From Hyaloperonospora brassicae (Eukaryota; Oomycota; Peronosporomycetes; Peronosporales; Peronosporaceae): a DNA stretch of 64,000 bases. Of this stretch, positions 25,044 through 35,988 are shown piece after piece. The position numbers and the translations under genes were made by a program. The DNA lies in NCBI GenBank assembly GCA_947650285.1, contig CANTFL010000138.1, positions 248,001 to 312,000 of the forward strand. The letters run 5' to 3'. Numbering within the stretch: the stretch's first letter is position 1; every line of letters starts with the position of its first letter. The notes below the pieces were generated by a model that worked only from the letters and a program-made list of their open reading frames with translations, was not told the origin of the DNA and searched no databases.

Positions 25044-26226
25044 CTACTGACCCCGACCATTTTTTGATGGTCTGTTTTGCTGTTGCGGCTTCGCAACAGC
25101 GCTGGACCCACGCCCGTTGCCCTTCTTGGCGAATGGTCGTCCATTTCGCTCAGTACTGTTTGGTACTGGGCGTGGAGCGCTACACTCATGTGCGAAGTGC
25201 CCTAACTTCTGACAGCGATTGCACCTCAGCAATCGCTTGTTGTTTGAAGAGCGAGGTCTCTCGCTCTCAACATAGCAGAGGTCCATTGGTTCTGGACCTC
25301 CGATCTCTTGTCGTCTCGGTGGACGATAAGAGTTTGAGCTAGCATGAGCCTGTCTCATGCTAAAGTCTTCCTGTTCCGCGGCTGATATCGCATCTTCCAG
25401 TGTATTCAGCTCAAGGCGGAACAGGTGGCTCTTGATGGGCCCTTCTGCGAGCCCTTGCATGAACATCGTAATCAACGTGTGTTCATGACTGGGTTAGCAA
25501 TTATACTACTCGCGAGGAGTCGTAAATGTTGAGCGTAAGCGTGCACATCATGCTTACCCTGCTTGAGTTTCAAGCAGGGTCTGAACGACACGCGCTGAGT
25601 CCAGGCTCTGAACGAGCTCTGAGCTCAGCGCGTGGCGGCTCAAATGTTTGTCTGAGCCGGGCCTTGAAGTCATCTAGCGACCTAAATTTATTTGGGTCGC
25701 TACTCTCGAGGCCCAGGGACCAAGTTTTGGCACGTCCTGCCAAGTGGGTTTGAGCAAATGTGAGTTTCATTTGCTCATCTTCGACGCGACGAGCCCTTAG
25801 GACTCTGTCGAGTTCGACAAACCATTGTAACAGGGAGTCCTCCGGGACTCCACTACACTTGGAGATGTCAACCTTCATGACCTCGGGACGACGCGCATGT
25901 GCCGTCCCGCCCACAGCAGCATGGAATTGCTGCTGTCTCAACAGCTATGTCTGTTGAGCACCGAGTTCTCTCAACTGCTCCGCCTGTTGAGAGCCTTGCT
26001 GGTGAAGCAAGGCTACTTTTTCCCTTTCGGCGACAATTTCACTTTGGATGAACTTGGCTATAGCGGCATGTTGTTGGTCTCTGTCTAGAGACTCCAACAT
26101 GGCGCTAATGGCGAACTCGCCTACGGTAGAACTCATTCGTTCTACCGCACTCCATTCGATGTCACTCAAATGAATAAACCCTTCACGCGTGGCTTGAAAG
26201 GTTTCTTCATCATCCAACATGTTCAT
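25044..26226 (-). pseudogene. gag: gypsy gag with a CCHC zinc knuckle (broken)
   Basis: The likely start is ATG at 26,226 just inside the 5' LTR (a second in-frame ATG is two codons later). The frame is interrupted near 25,945 and again between 25,570 and 25,475. The N-terminal part is acidic and helical. The middle has the usual Gag layout with LLQWFVELDRVLRARR and a WSLGLESSD segment (Trp-rich capsid-like). The C-terminal part ends in a CX2CX4HX4C knuckle (CNRCQKLGHFAHEC, 25,182-25,223) followed by a basic Arg/Gly tail. The protein would coat and package the element RNA. It is broken by frameshifts in this copy. The order and knuckle make the identification safe even though capsid similarity is only general. 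Confidence 0.82.
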
Positions 26227-26255
26227 GTTGGATGCTGTGGTCCTTGGAAGTACTA

Positions 26256-26268
26256 CAAAGCGATACCA
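26256..26268 (-). other. Primer-binding site of gypsy copy 1
   Basis: On the minus strand, two bases after the 5' LTR, the sequence TGGTATCGCTTTG begins with the TGG expected for pairing to a tRNA CCA end. The first seven bases match the common initiator-Met PBS (TGGTATC), the rest does not, so the primer tRNA is uncertain. Confidence 0.6.
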
Positions 26269-26270
26269 GG

Positions 26271-26662
26271 TGTAACGGGGCACACCCTTGCGTGAACTTA
26301 ACGCAAGGGTGTCGGTGCCCCGACAGACGTACACAAGGCAAACGAGGAGGCGTAGGTAGGGTAAAAGCAGAACTGTTTTATTAATATAATTAAGTCTTTT
26401 TGTTACTGTCTATCTGTTTAACCTGACTTAATTTTGTTAATATAACTGAGTGTATGGTGACGTCTCGTCACCACTCATTGCGCGCGTCCTGCGGCGATTG
26501 GTGGGTTGATATCATCACGATATCAACCAATGATCAGACACTTTGGTCGCCTCACCAATATCACCACTATCGGTGATATTGTTCAACGAATATTCAACTT
26601 AATATTCTTTATTGTCACTTTCTTAAAAGTGACACTTCCATGTAACGGGCTGCCCCGTTACA
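26271..26662 (-). repeat. Right (5') LTR of gypsy copy 1
   Basis: 392 bp, the same ends and hairpin chain as the left LTR, with about 12 substitutions and no indel. The differences cluster within the first 110 bp, while the hairpin-rich 3' half is almost unchanged. Confidence 0.95.
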
Positions 26663-26667
26663 TTACC
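26663..26667. repeat. Target-site duplication, right copy (TTACC)
   Basis: Exact repeat of 18,651-18,655 on the outer side of the right LTR. Confidence 0.92.
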
Positions 26668-27079
26668 TGCCAATACAGAGATGACTATGATGCCTTCGTC
26701 GAATAGTTGCTTGCAGCAACAGCCTTTCGCGCTGGGATGCCCCGTGTCGCCGCGTGAGTACCATGGAAGCCCAAAAGGCAGGTTGCTGTAGTGTATATCT
26801 AATGGCGAGTGAACACATCTCAGCTCTTAATAGTAGCGGATTCTTTTGGATCTCCCTTCTCGTGACACTGTGATAAGGTGCCTGGTAGACCCCCTCTGCG
26901 ACTTCTTCTCCATCCTCTTCCCACGGTGTTCACTCCGCGCCTTTTTTGTAATATTTGCCTATGTCGTTCAATGTATATTAAGCTATCACTACTCCACTGA
27001 TTTCTTTCGGGACCTCTCTCTCCCAGCACCATGCTATCGCTTCCCACACAAGACAAACTTGGTGATGCAGTACTGAGAG

Positions 27080-27225
27080 GCAATAGCTGTGGTCGACGGT
27101 ATATGCGTCCCTAGCTGGGGCCGTCACTACCGTGACTAGAATAAGATGGCGGATCTCGTGGCCAATATCGCCATGAACACGTGCACTTCCGTTCAATTGC
27201 GTCCACCGTCGGATCGCAGTGTCGT
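27080..27225 (+). pseudogene. RNase H C-terminal tail of a LINE (fragment)
   Basis: The plus strand reads SWGRHYRD followed by NKMADLVANIAMNT. This is nearly the same as the end of the RNase H domain found 3 kb downstream (SWGYHYRT, NKMAERLSNIAMDP at about 30,205-30,260). Here it stands directly before a LINE reverse transcriptase, so it must be the 3' end of another copy. Short and broken by stops. Confidence 0.6.
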
Positions 27226-27239
27226 CACTAAGCCTGAAT

Positions 27240-30200
27240 ACATCGATCCATACGGCTCTTGACATTTTCGCGGCGGTACGCAAAGCTGCACACTTGGCCA
27301 GCGATCTACATGAAGCAATTGTTCTACTTCTCGATTTCGCAAAGGCATACGACACGTTGCAACGTCCATATCTACTCTAGGCGCTGACATGGCTTGGGTT
27401 GTCACCCCACTTCGTATTCGTCGTGGCGGTATTACACAGCGACACCACGTGCCGTTTTCTCGTCAATCGATATCGCTCGAGTCGACGGGTCGTTACTTGT
27501 GGAATACGGCAAGGGTGTTCCCTTGCACCACTTCTCTTTATTCTCGCTCTCGATAGTGTCTATCGGGTGCTTCAAGCGCGGGAGGACAGTCGAGGTGTAC
27601 CGATCACATCTGGCATACACATCTGGCGGGCGGAAGACTGAGTTCAAAGTCTCGGTATATGTCGATGATATTGCTGTATACCTTCGCGATCGGTCTGCAC
27701 TTTCGCCGGTTATCGCTAGTCCCGATGATTTTGCTCACGTGTCCGGCCTTTGGACAAACCGGGCGACACCAATAGTCATCGAGCTGGACCTGCGCGGATC
27801 AGCGCAAACTTTGAGCACCTGTGGTCTCAATCTGCAGGCCTCCGACGTCACTTGCAGATATCTTGGTGTTATGGTGGGACAACAGGTTGCGGTGGCCGAT
27901 AACTGGAATAAGTGAATCCGGTCTCTCTGGAGCCGACTTGTCTTAGCACGAGAGAAGACTCACACGGTGGAACAACGGGCGCAGCTCGCCAGTGCTATCG
28001 CTGTTCCAAAAACCACGTTTTTGGAACGACACTGTTGGCCTTCTCCCGCCGTGGTTACCAGGCTGCACAGCTCATTTATTGACGTTTTATGGGGCGTCCG
28101 TGATGGCAAGCGGTCCCGGCCGTGGGTCCCTTCCGAGATAGCTTCTTTAGTAATTCAACAGGGGGGGTCCAGCGTTGCCTTGTATTTGGACGAAATTGAT
28201 GACTATGGAAGCAACAGCAGTTGGACAATGAACAGCCACTCTTTCTTCGAGGGACTTAATCATTGGTGATTACTTGTGGGGATTCGAGAGGGTCAGGTCC
28301 AGCTTACATCACGCCTTATTGGACGGAAGACAAGCATCCTCGATATCGAGCGACTCTTTGGCAAACCGGGTCCGACATTGTTGAATTTCTGCGACCAGAC
28401 ACACTCGCCAAGGTGCGGTCAAGGAGGTCTGTAGATGTTCCTTCTCGTTTACTTTGCGCGCTGCAGTCGCCTATAATGACGACGGTAGTGTCACACTTGA
28501 TGTTCGGCGAATGCTAAAGAATCGACTGCGCGCCGAGATGCGTGCTGAAGTTGAGGCGTCGGGGCGATTCGATCACCGATGGCTTGTCCACGCCACGCTC
28601 ACGGATATGTCGTGGCTGCGAGATCGACGGGGTACGGCTTATACATTGAACGGGGCCGACTTCGTCATGGGTTTGAATTACCTTGGCGATGCAATGTCTT
28701 GGACGACCCTGCAGACTAGCATTGTCTTGCTCTCTCCTACGCATGACATGGCGACCCATTCTATGGCGAAGAGACGGCGATTTGGGTCCTTCTGCCTCGC
28801 CCTTCTTTACAACTTTCCGTCTCTGGTCTATCGCGCGCTGGAACCTGATTCCTTAATATCGTATTCAACGAAGGTGCACCAATTCCACGACTGGCTTCTC
28901 ACTATTGACGGTGTTTCTCTCCACCACTTTGATACCGGCATAGTATGTGGGATGCAACCAGTCTCGTCGATAACGGCGTGCGATATCTCCGCGTCCTCAT
29001 CCAGTGGGAATCCTGTCCACTTTGGCGCACATACGATGCTTACTCGTCCACCTGTGGACCGGTCGTCGCCGGTGGCGGCCACCATTACGGGAAATTAAAC
29101 AGCTTATCTCCCGGCGGCGCTATATTAAAGGAACTAGACTTCTCTAGAAACGGGTAGCAAAGGCGGACTCTCACGTGATACCGGAAGGTTCATAATTGAT
29201 CACGTGGAGAGATATCAGACGAATTCGTGCGTCCTTTCCGACCAGCTCTTAGACGATATATCAACTGAAGAGTAACAGTTTCCTGCTCTGGAATTGGGCG
29301 AAGCAAGATCTGTCGTGCCCCATCCCTGGGTGTGTGAATGTTGGGCCAGCTCTGTCAAGCCATATCTTTTGGACGTACCCCAGCACGAGCCGACACTGGG
29401 AATAACTCCTTGATCGGTGGCGATGGCTTGGTACTTTCCACGAGGATGAATTGCATGTCTGGGTGTTTTTACTGGACCTACCGGGGATTCCGCCCAACGC
29501 CTGGTCGTTGTCAAGCGATCTCTGAACAAAGGCACTAATTTATTAAAATATCAGGCTGCGGTATTCCAGGCAGCTCGAGAGATGCGGCGTTTTATCTTAT
29601 CAACTACACTTCATGCCATCTAGGTGGAGCGCCTCCCCCGCATGGAAGACCTGTCTCTATCACAGATGTTCACACAGCTAGGGACAAGACTATCTTTTGA
29701 CGGTCGGTTCGAAGGTTTTGTGGATCAACCTACCAGTCTGACATGGGGAAGACGGGCAACTGTTGCGCAGGTAAGGTCGGCCTTGGCTGATACCCTCCTC
29801 TGCTACGACGAATCTCCTTTGTTGCACGTACGACCTATCGAACGGTGATAAGGAGTGCTATACCTCCTCTTTTTTGATGGAGGATCTCGAGGAAATCCGG
29901 GTCCAGGCGGAGCTGGATCTGTTATTGTCCGACTCCACGTCACGACGCACTCCGCATGCGTTTTGTTGGTATCGATCCTGGATTATGCCTCTACCGACAC
30001 TACTATTGATATCGCTAAATACTGGGGGCTCATCCACGGTATTCGTCGAGGAAAGGCCAGCGACTACTTACCCCTGCATGTCATTGGGGACAGTGAGCTT
30101 GTTCTTTCGCAACTCCGAACACGACACCCTCCGCGCAAGCAGCACTTGGTGCATTTATTCACCGAAGCAAGTGCCGTCGCCAACGATCTCACTGTCTTCA

Positions 30201-30490
30201 GCTGGGGCTATCATTATCGTACTTAAAACAAAATGGCGGAACGACTGTCGAATATCGCTATGGACCCAGTAACTTCGGTTCAAGCACACGCTTCTTCTAA
30301 CCGCGGTCTATTCCATGAGGCTACGACCTTCCTTGCTTCTGATGTCAATCATTGGTTGGAGACCTCTCGAACCGACCAATACGTCATACAGGGCCCCATA
30401 CTGACACCGAGGATCCTATTTATCTCGCACCAGGAGGCTGCGCGCAGGCGTTCTGCTTTCCGAGACCTGATTCTACCTAGTATATAAAGT
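27240..30490 (+). mobile_element. Decayed LINE (non-LTR) retrotransposon: RT plus RNase H
   Basis: The reverse transcriptase reads [47 protein letters not shown] text, and the YVDD active site at 27,658-27,669. It is followed by a LINE-typical thumb region (VEQRAQLASAIAVPKTTFLERHC, near 27,970-28,040) and an RNase H domain starting FFDGGSRGNPGPGGAG at about 29,870 and ending near 30,330. The frame changes repeatedly and stops occur (for example after YLL near 27,375), so it is non-functional. The endonuclease part is not seen: either truncated 5' or too decayed. The type I RNase H after RT is known in some plant and oomycete L1-like elements. Approximate ends; no poly-A tail identified. Confidence 0.82.
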
Positions 30491-32969
30491 AGCATTCATC
30501 CCGGAAATCTTGTTGCCGGATGATAGGATATAGCTGGTCGTAAGCGTACCTAAATATACCTCACTTTCTCACTCACTAAGCCTGCATACATCCATAAGTA
30601 CGACACCAACAACTGGTTATAGACCTTAGTGACCGAGTAACCTAATCTGGGTAGCCCCACAATGCCCGCATTCGGTCGTGCCGTCTTAAGTCAAGTAACT
30701 TACATCTTATGTTTACGTAAATTTCTGCACAGTATCCGAATTGCCGTTAGTTAGGACACAGCGGGTCGCTAGCGTACATAAATATAACTCACCTTCTCAC
30801 ACACCGTCAAGCTGTCAGCGCTTAAGTGACACTTATAGATAGACGGTACGTCACATACGCTGAGTAGGATCACTAATCAGGTGATTGGTGGTGCCACACA
30901 GCGTATGTAGCGAGCGAGTAGAAAAGCTCTACAGAATGATCACTCAGACTCCTGCCGGCATCGATTTTCATGTCATTCCCAGAAGTTGATGTGCTGCAGT
31001 CCTGGAACCTCTAGCTCTAGTCTTTTCTACATCCGGAGAAGAGTGTCTCGAAGTGGTTTTACCTCGGCTTGTGTCCAAATAATGACAAAACTTGTACTCA
31101 TTTGCCACGTCACAGTCAGGAAAATGGCATCATAGGAGTTGGATTGCCACATCCCAGTTCAGAGATACATCTATCGTATCGATGCAACTTTTGGGCTCTT
31201 ATTGTTTAGTGAGTTTGAGGCTATATATAGTGCTTATTTGTCCATGTCATATCTACAACTACCGCAGCTACCCCTACGTCGTCCACTTTACATGACGCAT
31301 CTCGACCATCAATATCGACAGGTACGTGGTAAATGCTTGTTACTAACACTTTGCGGTCGACATAGTTCTACACACACTTTGTGTCGGTATTGTTTGTCTA
31401 ATTTGACTATGTTCGATCAAGTGCGGGGTCTGGAAGAACTGCTCGCATCTGTCCCTTCTGGTATAGAGACTGTCGTTATTGATCAAGCGACTCCTTCGTG
31501 AAGTCACCGGTAAGTGTCGCTCTCAAGATGTGTTGATACTGAGCAACATCAGTGCCGGAATACAGGAGTTGTGCGCGTGGACAGAGCATGTTTATGGGAT
31601 GATCCCGATTCGACGTTCGATGTAAGTCACGTCCGGCAAACCATGTCGTGGACGCATATGTCACTTGAAGACAGAGTTGCGGGAGTAGCAATGCTTACTG
31701 CGAGGGGACCACATAACATATGTGGGGATGTCACATAACGAAACAAACAATTCATGGTAAAGAGCTAGTCAGTGCATGAGATAGACTCACGCTTTCATGT
31801 ACGACGTGAGGACTAAAGACCTTTGTGGCGATTGTCATTGATTTTGCCGACAGCATCATCAGTTCTGCCCAACACACGGTCATGACCATTGTTACTACCA
31901 CCGTGGTGGACTGGTTGACCAAAAAGGTCTAATTTTGTGCCATGAATTCGTGATCGTAAAGAAGGACCCAAATATCTCGTTATATATTTGTAGAAAGCTC
32001 GTATGATCTCTCGAGATAAATTTCCATCTCCAAGATGAGTACAAACCATAAGATTTTTGTCTGGACTGACAATAGAGAGATGTATGTAAAATGATCGATT
32101 GCATGTGAAGTAAGATACCTTACGCGTGTACTGATGACAGAGACCTACCCTAATGGTACTTGTACTGGCACTCCAAAATATTGAGCACTATTACGCGCAA
32201 AGAGAGCACAGTCAACTAATCTCGACAAACTTTGTTACATGTAAAAAAGAAAGCTGTATGTAGGATAGTTTAGTCTCAATATAATTCATCTTTTATAAAT
32301 TTGACAATTTGAGCTATACTATATTCATATTCTCCGTTGTCAAGACGTCTCGTACAGGAATAGTATAGTAAATAATGATCAGTGAATATATTACGAAACG
32401 TCACATGCAATTTAGCGCGTAGTGATGTCATAGCGCGCCAATTTGTTGGAGGCAACAACGTATTTAGGTCACAAGTAGCGTGCGGAACACGTGAGTCAAT
32501 ATTATCATACCGATACATCAATGATAAAGTTGCTTTTAACAACCCAACTAGCTTTCACAAATGCTCGCGATCACCGATCATTACGCACTTCAGCATTAAT
32601 TGATTTGTAGGCCGACTGACCTCCATGGCCCATATATACGAACAATCAGGATGCTCTCAACAACACCAATCCCCCAACTTAATTAGTATCTAATTACTGT
32701 ACTAAAGTTAGCACATTATTGCTATATAACATTCTTGAGGATAGCATTCATCTGCATCTATGTACTCTTGTATGTGACATTTATAAGATAGATTTGTTGC
32801 AGTTTAAAAAAGGTGTGAGAATCAGCACACCAAAAAAGTAAATTTGAGTGAAATCTGGGTGCAGTATCTTCGCATCAGTAATTACAACTGACAATTGTGG
32901 CCACCGTTCGGTCACGCATTATTATATGTTCTTTTTATTATATTCTATCTTTAAAATTCATTGAAAGGC

Positions 32970-33055
32970 ATGACTAATGAGTCCATGCGGTGCGCGGCCA
33001 AAGCTGCACCGAGAGTTCTGCACTGTTTTTAGCCGCCTCTCAGAATTCTTCTTGT
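32970..33055 (+). repeat. Dispersed repeat B, copy 1
   Basis: Shares GTCCATGCG(G)TGCGCGGCCA and a following CTGTTT...AGCCGCC block with 49,468-49,555, with scattered substitutions. Possibly the 3' part of an old LTR, judging from its position relative to repeat A in the second locus. Confidence 0.6.
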
Positions 33056-34874
33056 TTAAATTTGTAACAAACTTTGAGGTCCAGGATCTCCCTGAATTAT
33101 TGCAAAGTGAGTCACTAACAACTCTCTTGGGTCGTGCGTTTACCTACATTTTCACGCCTAAGCCTTGCAACACGTACTTGCGCGGGACTTGATTGTCGGC
33201 TACGGGAAGTGGTATTGTTTACGAACCCACTTTGTGATATTGTTATCGCTTCTCCCTTTGTTTTACTTTGAGAATACAACACCCCTCCCTAATTCAATAA
33301 ATCAAATTAAAATCAGCCTGTAGGAAGTGCAAAGGTGTTTCGTGATATGTAGTTAGGCCATGCACAACGCATATTTAGGAGATCCCGATGATGCGGAGGA
33401 ATATTATGGTTAAGTAAAGGTATTGTGAGAAGTCGACTTAAGAAGCACGGCAGGATTGAGGACCATAGTGTATATTGCGTTAGCAGGTAGAAGAGAGAAA
33501 GAGTACAGCTTAGTCCTCGCAGGTAAATGCACCTGCATATGAGAACTATTTCCCTTATGTATACGCCGTGGTGGTTATCAAGGTCAAATTAAGAGTACGA
33601 GCTTAGTTCTTTTCATGAAGCCATCTTGTCACCTGGATGCGTTCGTTTCACATACGCGACCTTTGTGTTTCAAGGAACGTAACTTCATCCAGGAAATTTT
33701 ATTCTAACAGCTAATATTGTGAAAGCATAGACTTTACCGGGGTCGGGTGAACATCTAACATGTGAGGAAATGGTCATGCTGACACAATCAATTGTTATAA
33801 CACACGTATGTTGTCGACTCAGCATGAAAAAACTATTTGGAACTGATGCATCCAGCTACGTCTTGCACACACTGAGAAACAGGGGCTTCCTGTAAATACC
33901 TCAGAAATATATTCAAGTTGATATAAAAGGTCAAGAGGCAGGGAGGCCTGGCTACACCGCGACAGCATAAGGAAAAGGCATTTGCAAGCCGGGGCAGCAA
34001 CTGTCACTCCTGCTCTACACCACATCGACGCAGGTACAACGACCACTTCCTGTAGTTACGGTGAACTTACAGAGGCCAAATTATATAATGTGATGTAAAT
34101 GATGGAATACGATAAACTTATCGTTCTTACCTAAAGAACTAGGTATGCACCCAGCTCAATAGCTGCAACGTAGACAGTTTTTCGATAGTCCTTCCTTTAT
34201 CTGAGCTCGTACAGCTACTCGAAAACGACTTTGCCAGTCTATTAAGGCAATAACAAATTATTTCTGCACAGTGTTGAAAGGTTCCTACAATGTATCGTCT
34301 ACACTTCCAGCATGTATGCAAAGAACCAGATGCATACCGCCACTGTCAGCTCTTATATAATAACCGCCGTTTCGTATGTGAGCAAGTAAAATGATGCTGA
34401 TAAAAAACTCCGAATTGTGGACCTCGCTTCTCGCATTATACAGCAAGTTCCGTAGATTTGCGACTTAAATCGCGTCATTGAAGGCGCCCACAGAACTACG
34501 TGTTACGGGATGAACTATACTGTCAGCGCGCATCTTCACTATATGGTAAAATATTGCTCATTTGAGCAAGTCACTTCTTTATTGAACAGAAGCTAGGACA
34601 ACGCATCTTGCCTCGAGGCGACCTCCCGTATTACTTACCAAGATTCTGATCATACCACCAATTTCTTTTTGCTTTCTCTCTGCAATAGTTATACAGATAA
34701 CGATGTGGCAATATCGAAGGTCAGAAAATCGACCTGATCTTCTTCTCTACAGTATGTAAAGTATGCTTGTACTGAAAAGAGGCACCAAGCGCTTGTACAC
34801 ACACATTGCAAGCTACTTATATTGCTCGCAGTATCATGCGTGCCTCGAAACTTCACGTCTTCATATCGGCGGAG

Positions 34875-35160
34875 TGTTGAAGGGAATCGAGTACATGGCC
34901 AAGTTGATTGCGCAATTGTCTGCTACAGGATGTATCAAGTAGCGTTCAGTTACAGTTCAAATGACTGAACCCATCTGCACCAACGGTATAGTTGTGGTGC
35001 TGGTAGACACAGACTAGTTATCATGTGTACGATGCATGTATATAGTGAATGGACACGAAGAGCAAAGGAGCATCAACTGCTTGGAGAGCATTAACACACC
35101 ACTCAATACATTTCTAGCTTTTGCATTAACCACTTGTGCAACAGTGCATCACAAGCTTGA
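34875..35160 (+). repeat. Dispersed repeat A, copy 1 (probable LTR start)
   Basis: Aligns over about 285 bp with 48,988-49,279. Both start with GTGTTGAA; this copy is preceded by a purine stretch (GGCGGA), and both share GTACGATGCAT, TAGTGAATGGACACGAA (TAGTGAGTGGACACGAA in copy 2) and CAACAGTGCATCACAAGCTT. A TGTTGAA start behind a purine tract is usual for the 3' LTR of a Ty1/copia element, so this is probably a decayed LTR on the plus strand. Confidence 0.65.
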
Positions 35161-35879
35161 ACCCCATATTTGCACACGGAGAAGGGTGGGTTTGATAAGA
35201 GCACGCTTCGTAGAAGAGAAAAGCAGACCTGTTGTCGATATAGTTTGAAGTTTTCGTAATATAGTTTTTAGATACATATTGGTCTCACAGTTACTAAAGC
35301 AAGCTGCAACTTCTCAATGTAGCCATCCGCAAAACAATGCGCGTCTAGCAGCGATTTGTGGTTTAGTTGGTTGTTATTAAGAGACTATATTGACCAGTAA
35401 GTGGAGCAGTGCCGAATATTACCTTCGAAGGTAAACTTCTACCTAAATTTACCTACATGGATGAATGTTGGCAAATATTATCAACCAACATGAAACCCAC
35501 ATGAACTTATTTTGTGTCGTTATCATGCAACGGGCTAACGCCATCAAACTTTGCCGCTTCCGTCTGCTTACGAGGAAGGTGGTGGGAAAGACAATCGACT
35601 AACATGGTCAAAAAGCATCTGTCAGCAACGCCTTGACATCGATTCCGTTCTTGCCTGGTGCCGCTTCATTCTGAAAGTGCACACCAATAGTTTTATAGGG
35701 AGGACAATCGAAGCCACTTTTCGCCATCGCAACAGCCACTCCGATCTTAACAGTACTTGAAAACGACAAAACCGATAGTGCCATCCATCGCATATACTCA
35801 TTCGATGCATTACGAGGTGCAAGACGTGCTCCACGTCTCGCTGCTCCCTCTCAGTCGTAATAAACCAAACACGTATCGC

Positions 35880-35985
35880 TGCTTTTACTCGCGCGCGCTC
35901 TCTCCACCCCTCCCTCTCCAATAGCATACTCCTCTCCAATTGCATACCCCTCTCTTTGCCACCTCCGGCCTCTCTCTCATTCGCT
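35880..35985 (+). promoter_or_regulatory. CT-rich leader of TFIIF alpha
   Basis: Pyrimidine-rich sequence with a near-repeat (CTCTCCAATAGCATACTCCT, then CTCTCCAATTGCATACCCCT) and a CTCATTCGCTAAAA stretch directly before the ATG. The latter partly resembles the oomycete initiator (core TCATTY), but its position is very close to the start codon. Treat it as a candidate core promoter or 5' leader only. Confidence 0.35.
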
Positions 35986-35988
35986 AAA

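Larger units (their letters stand above)
18656..26662 (-). mobile_element. Complete Ty3/gypsy chromovirus, 8.0 kb, with an antisense ORF
   Basis: The element is bounded by two 392-bp LTRs and a 5-bp duplication TTACC. Its transcription direction is minus, with the 5' LTR on the right. The order from right to left is LTR, PBS, gag with a CCHC knuckle, protease, reverse transcriptase, RNase H, integrase, chromodomain, polypurine tract, LTR. A plus-strand ORF occupies the space between pol and the 3' LTR and overlaps the chromodomain region. Several frameshifts and stops break gag-pol, so this copy is not autonomous. The LTRs differ at about 12 of 392 positions with no indel by eye, so insertion is moderately recent. 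The whole length is filled with short inverted repeats. A second copy starts at 62,139. Confidence 0.95.
30490..35950. other. AT-rich repeat-derived region without a gene
   Basis: Composition becomes clearly AT-rich with many homopolymer runs. No frame has a recognisable domain. It contains one copy each of two dispersed repeats (32,970-33,055 and 34,875-35,160). The last 150 bp hold CT-rich tracts before the TFIIF alpha gene. The rest is probably old, unconstrained transposon DNA. Confidence 0.45.
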
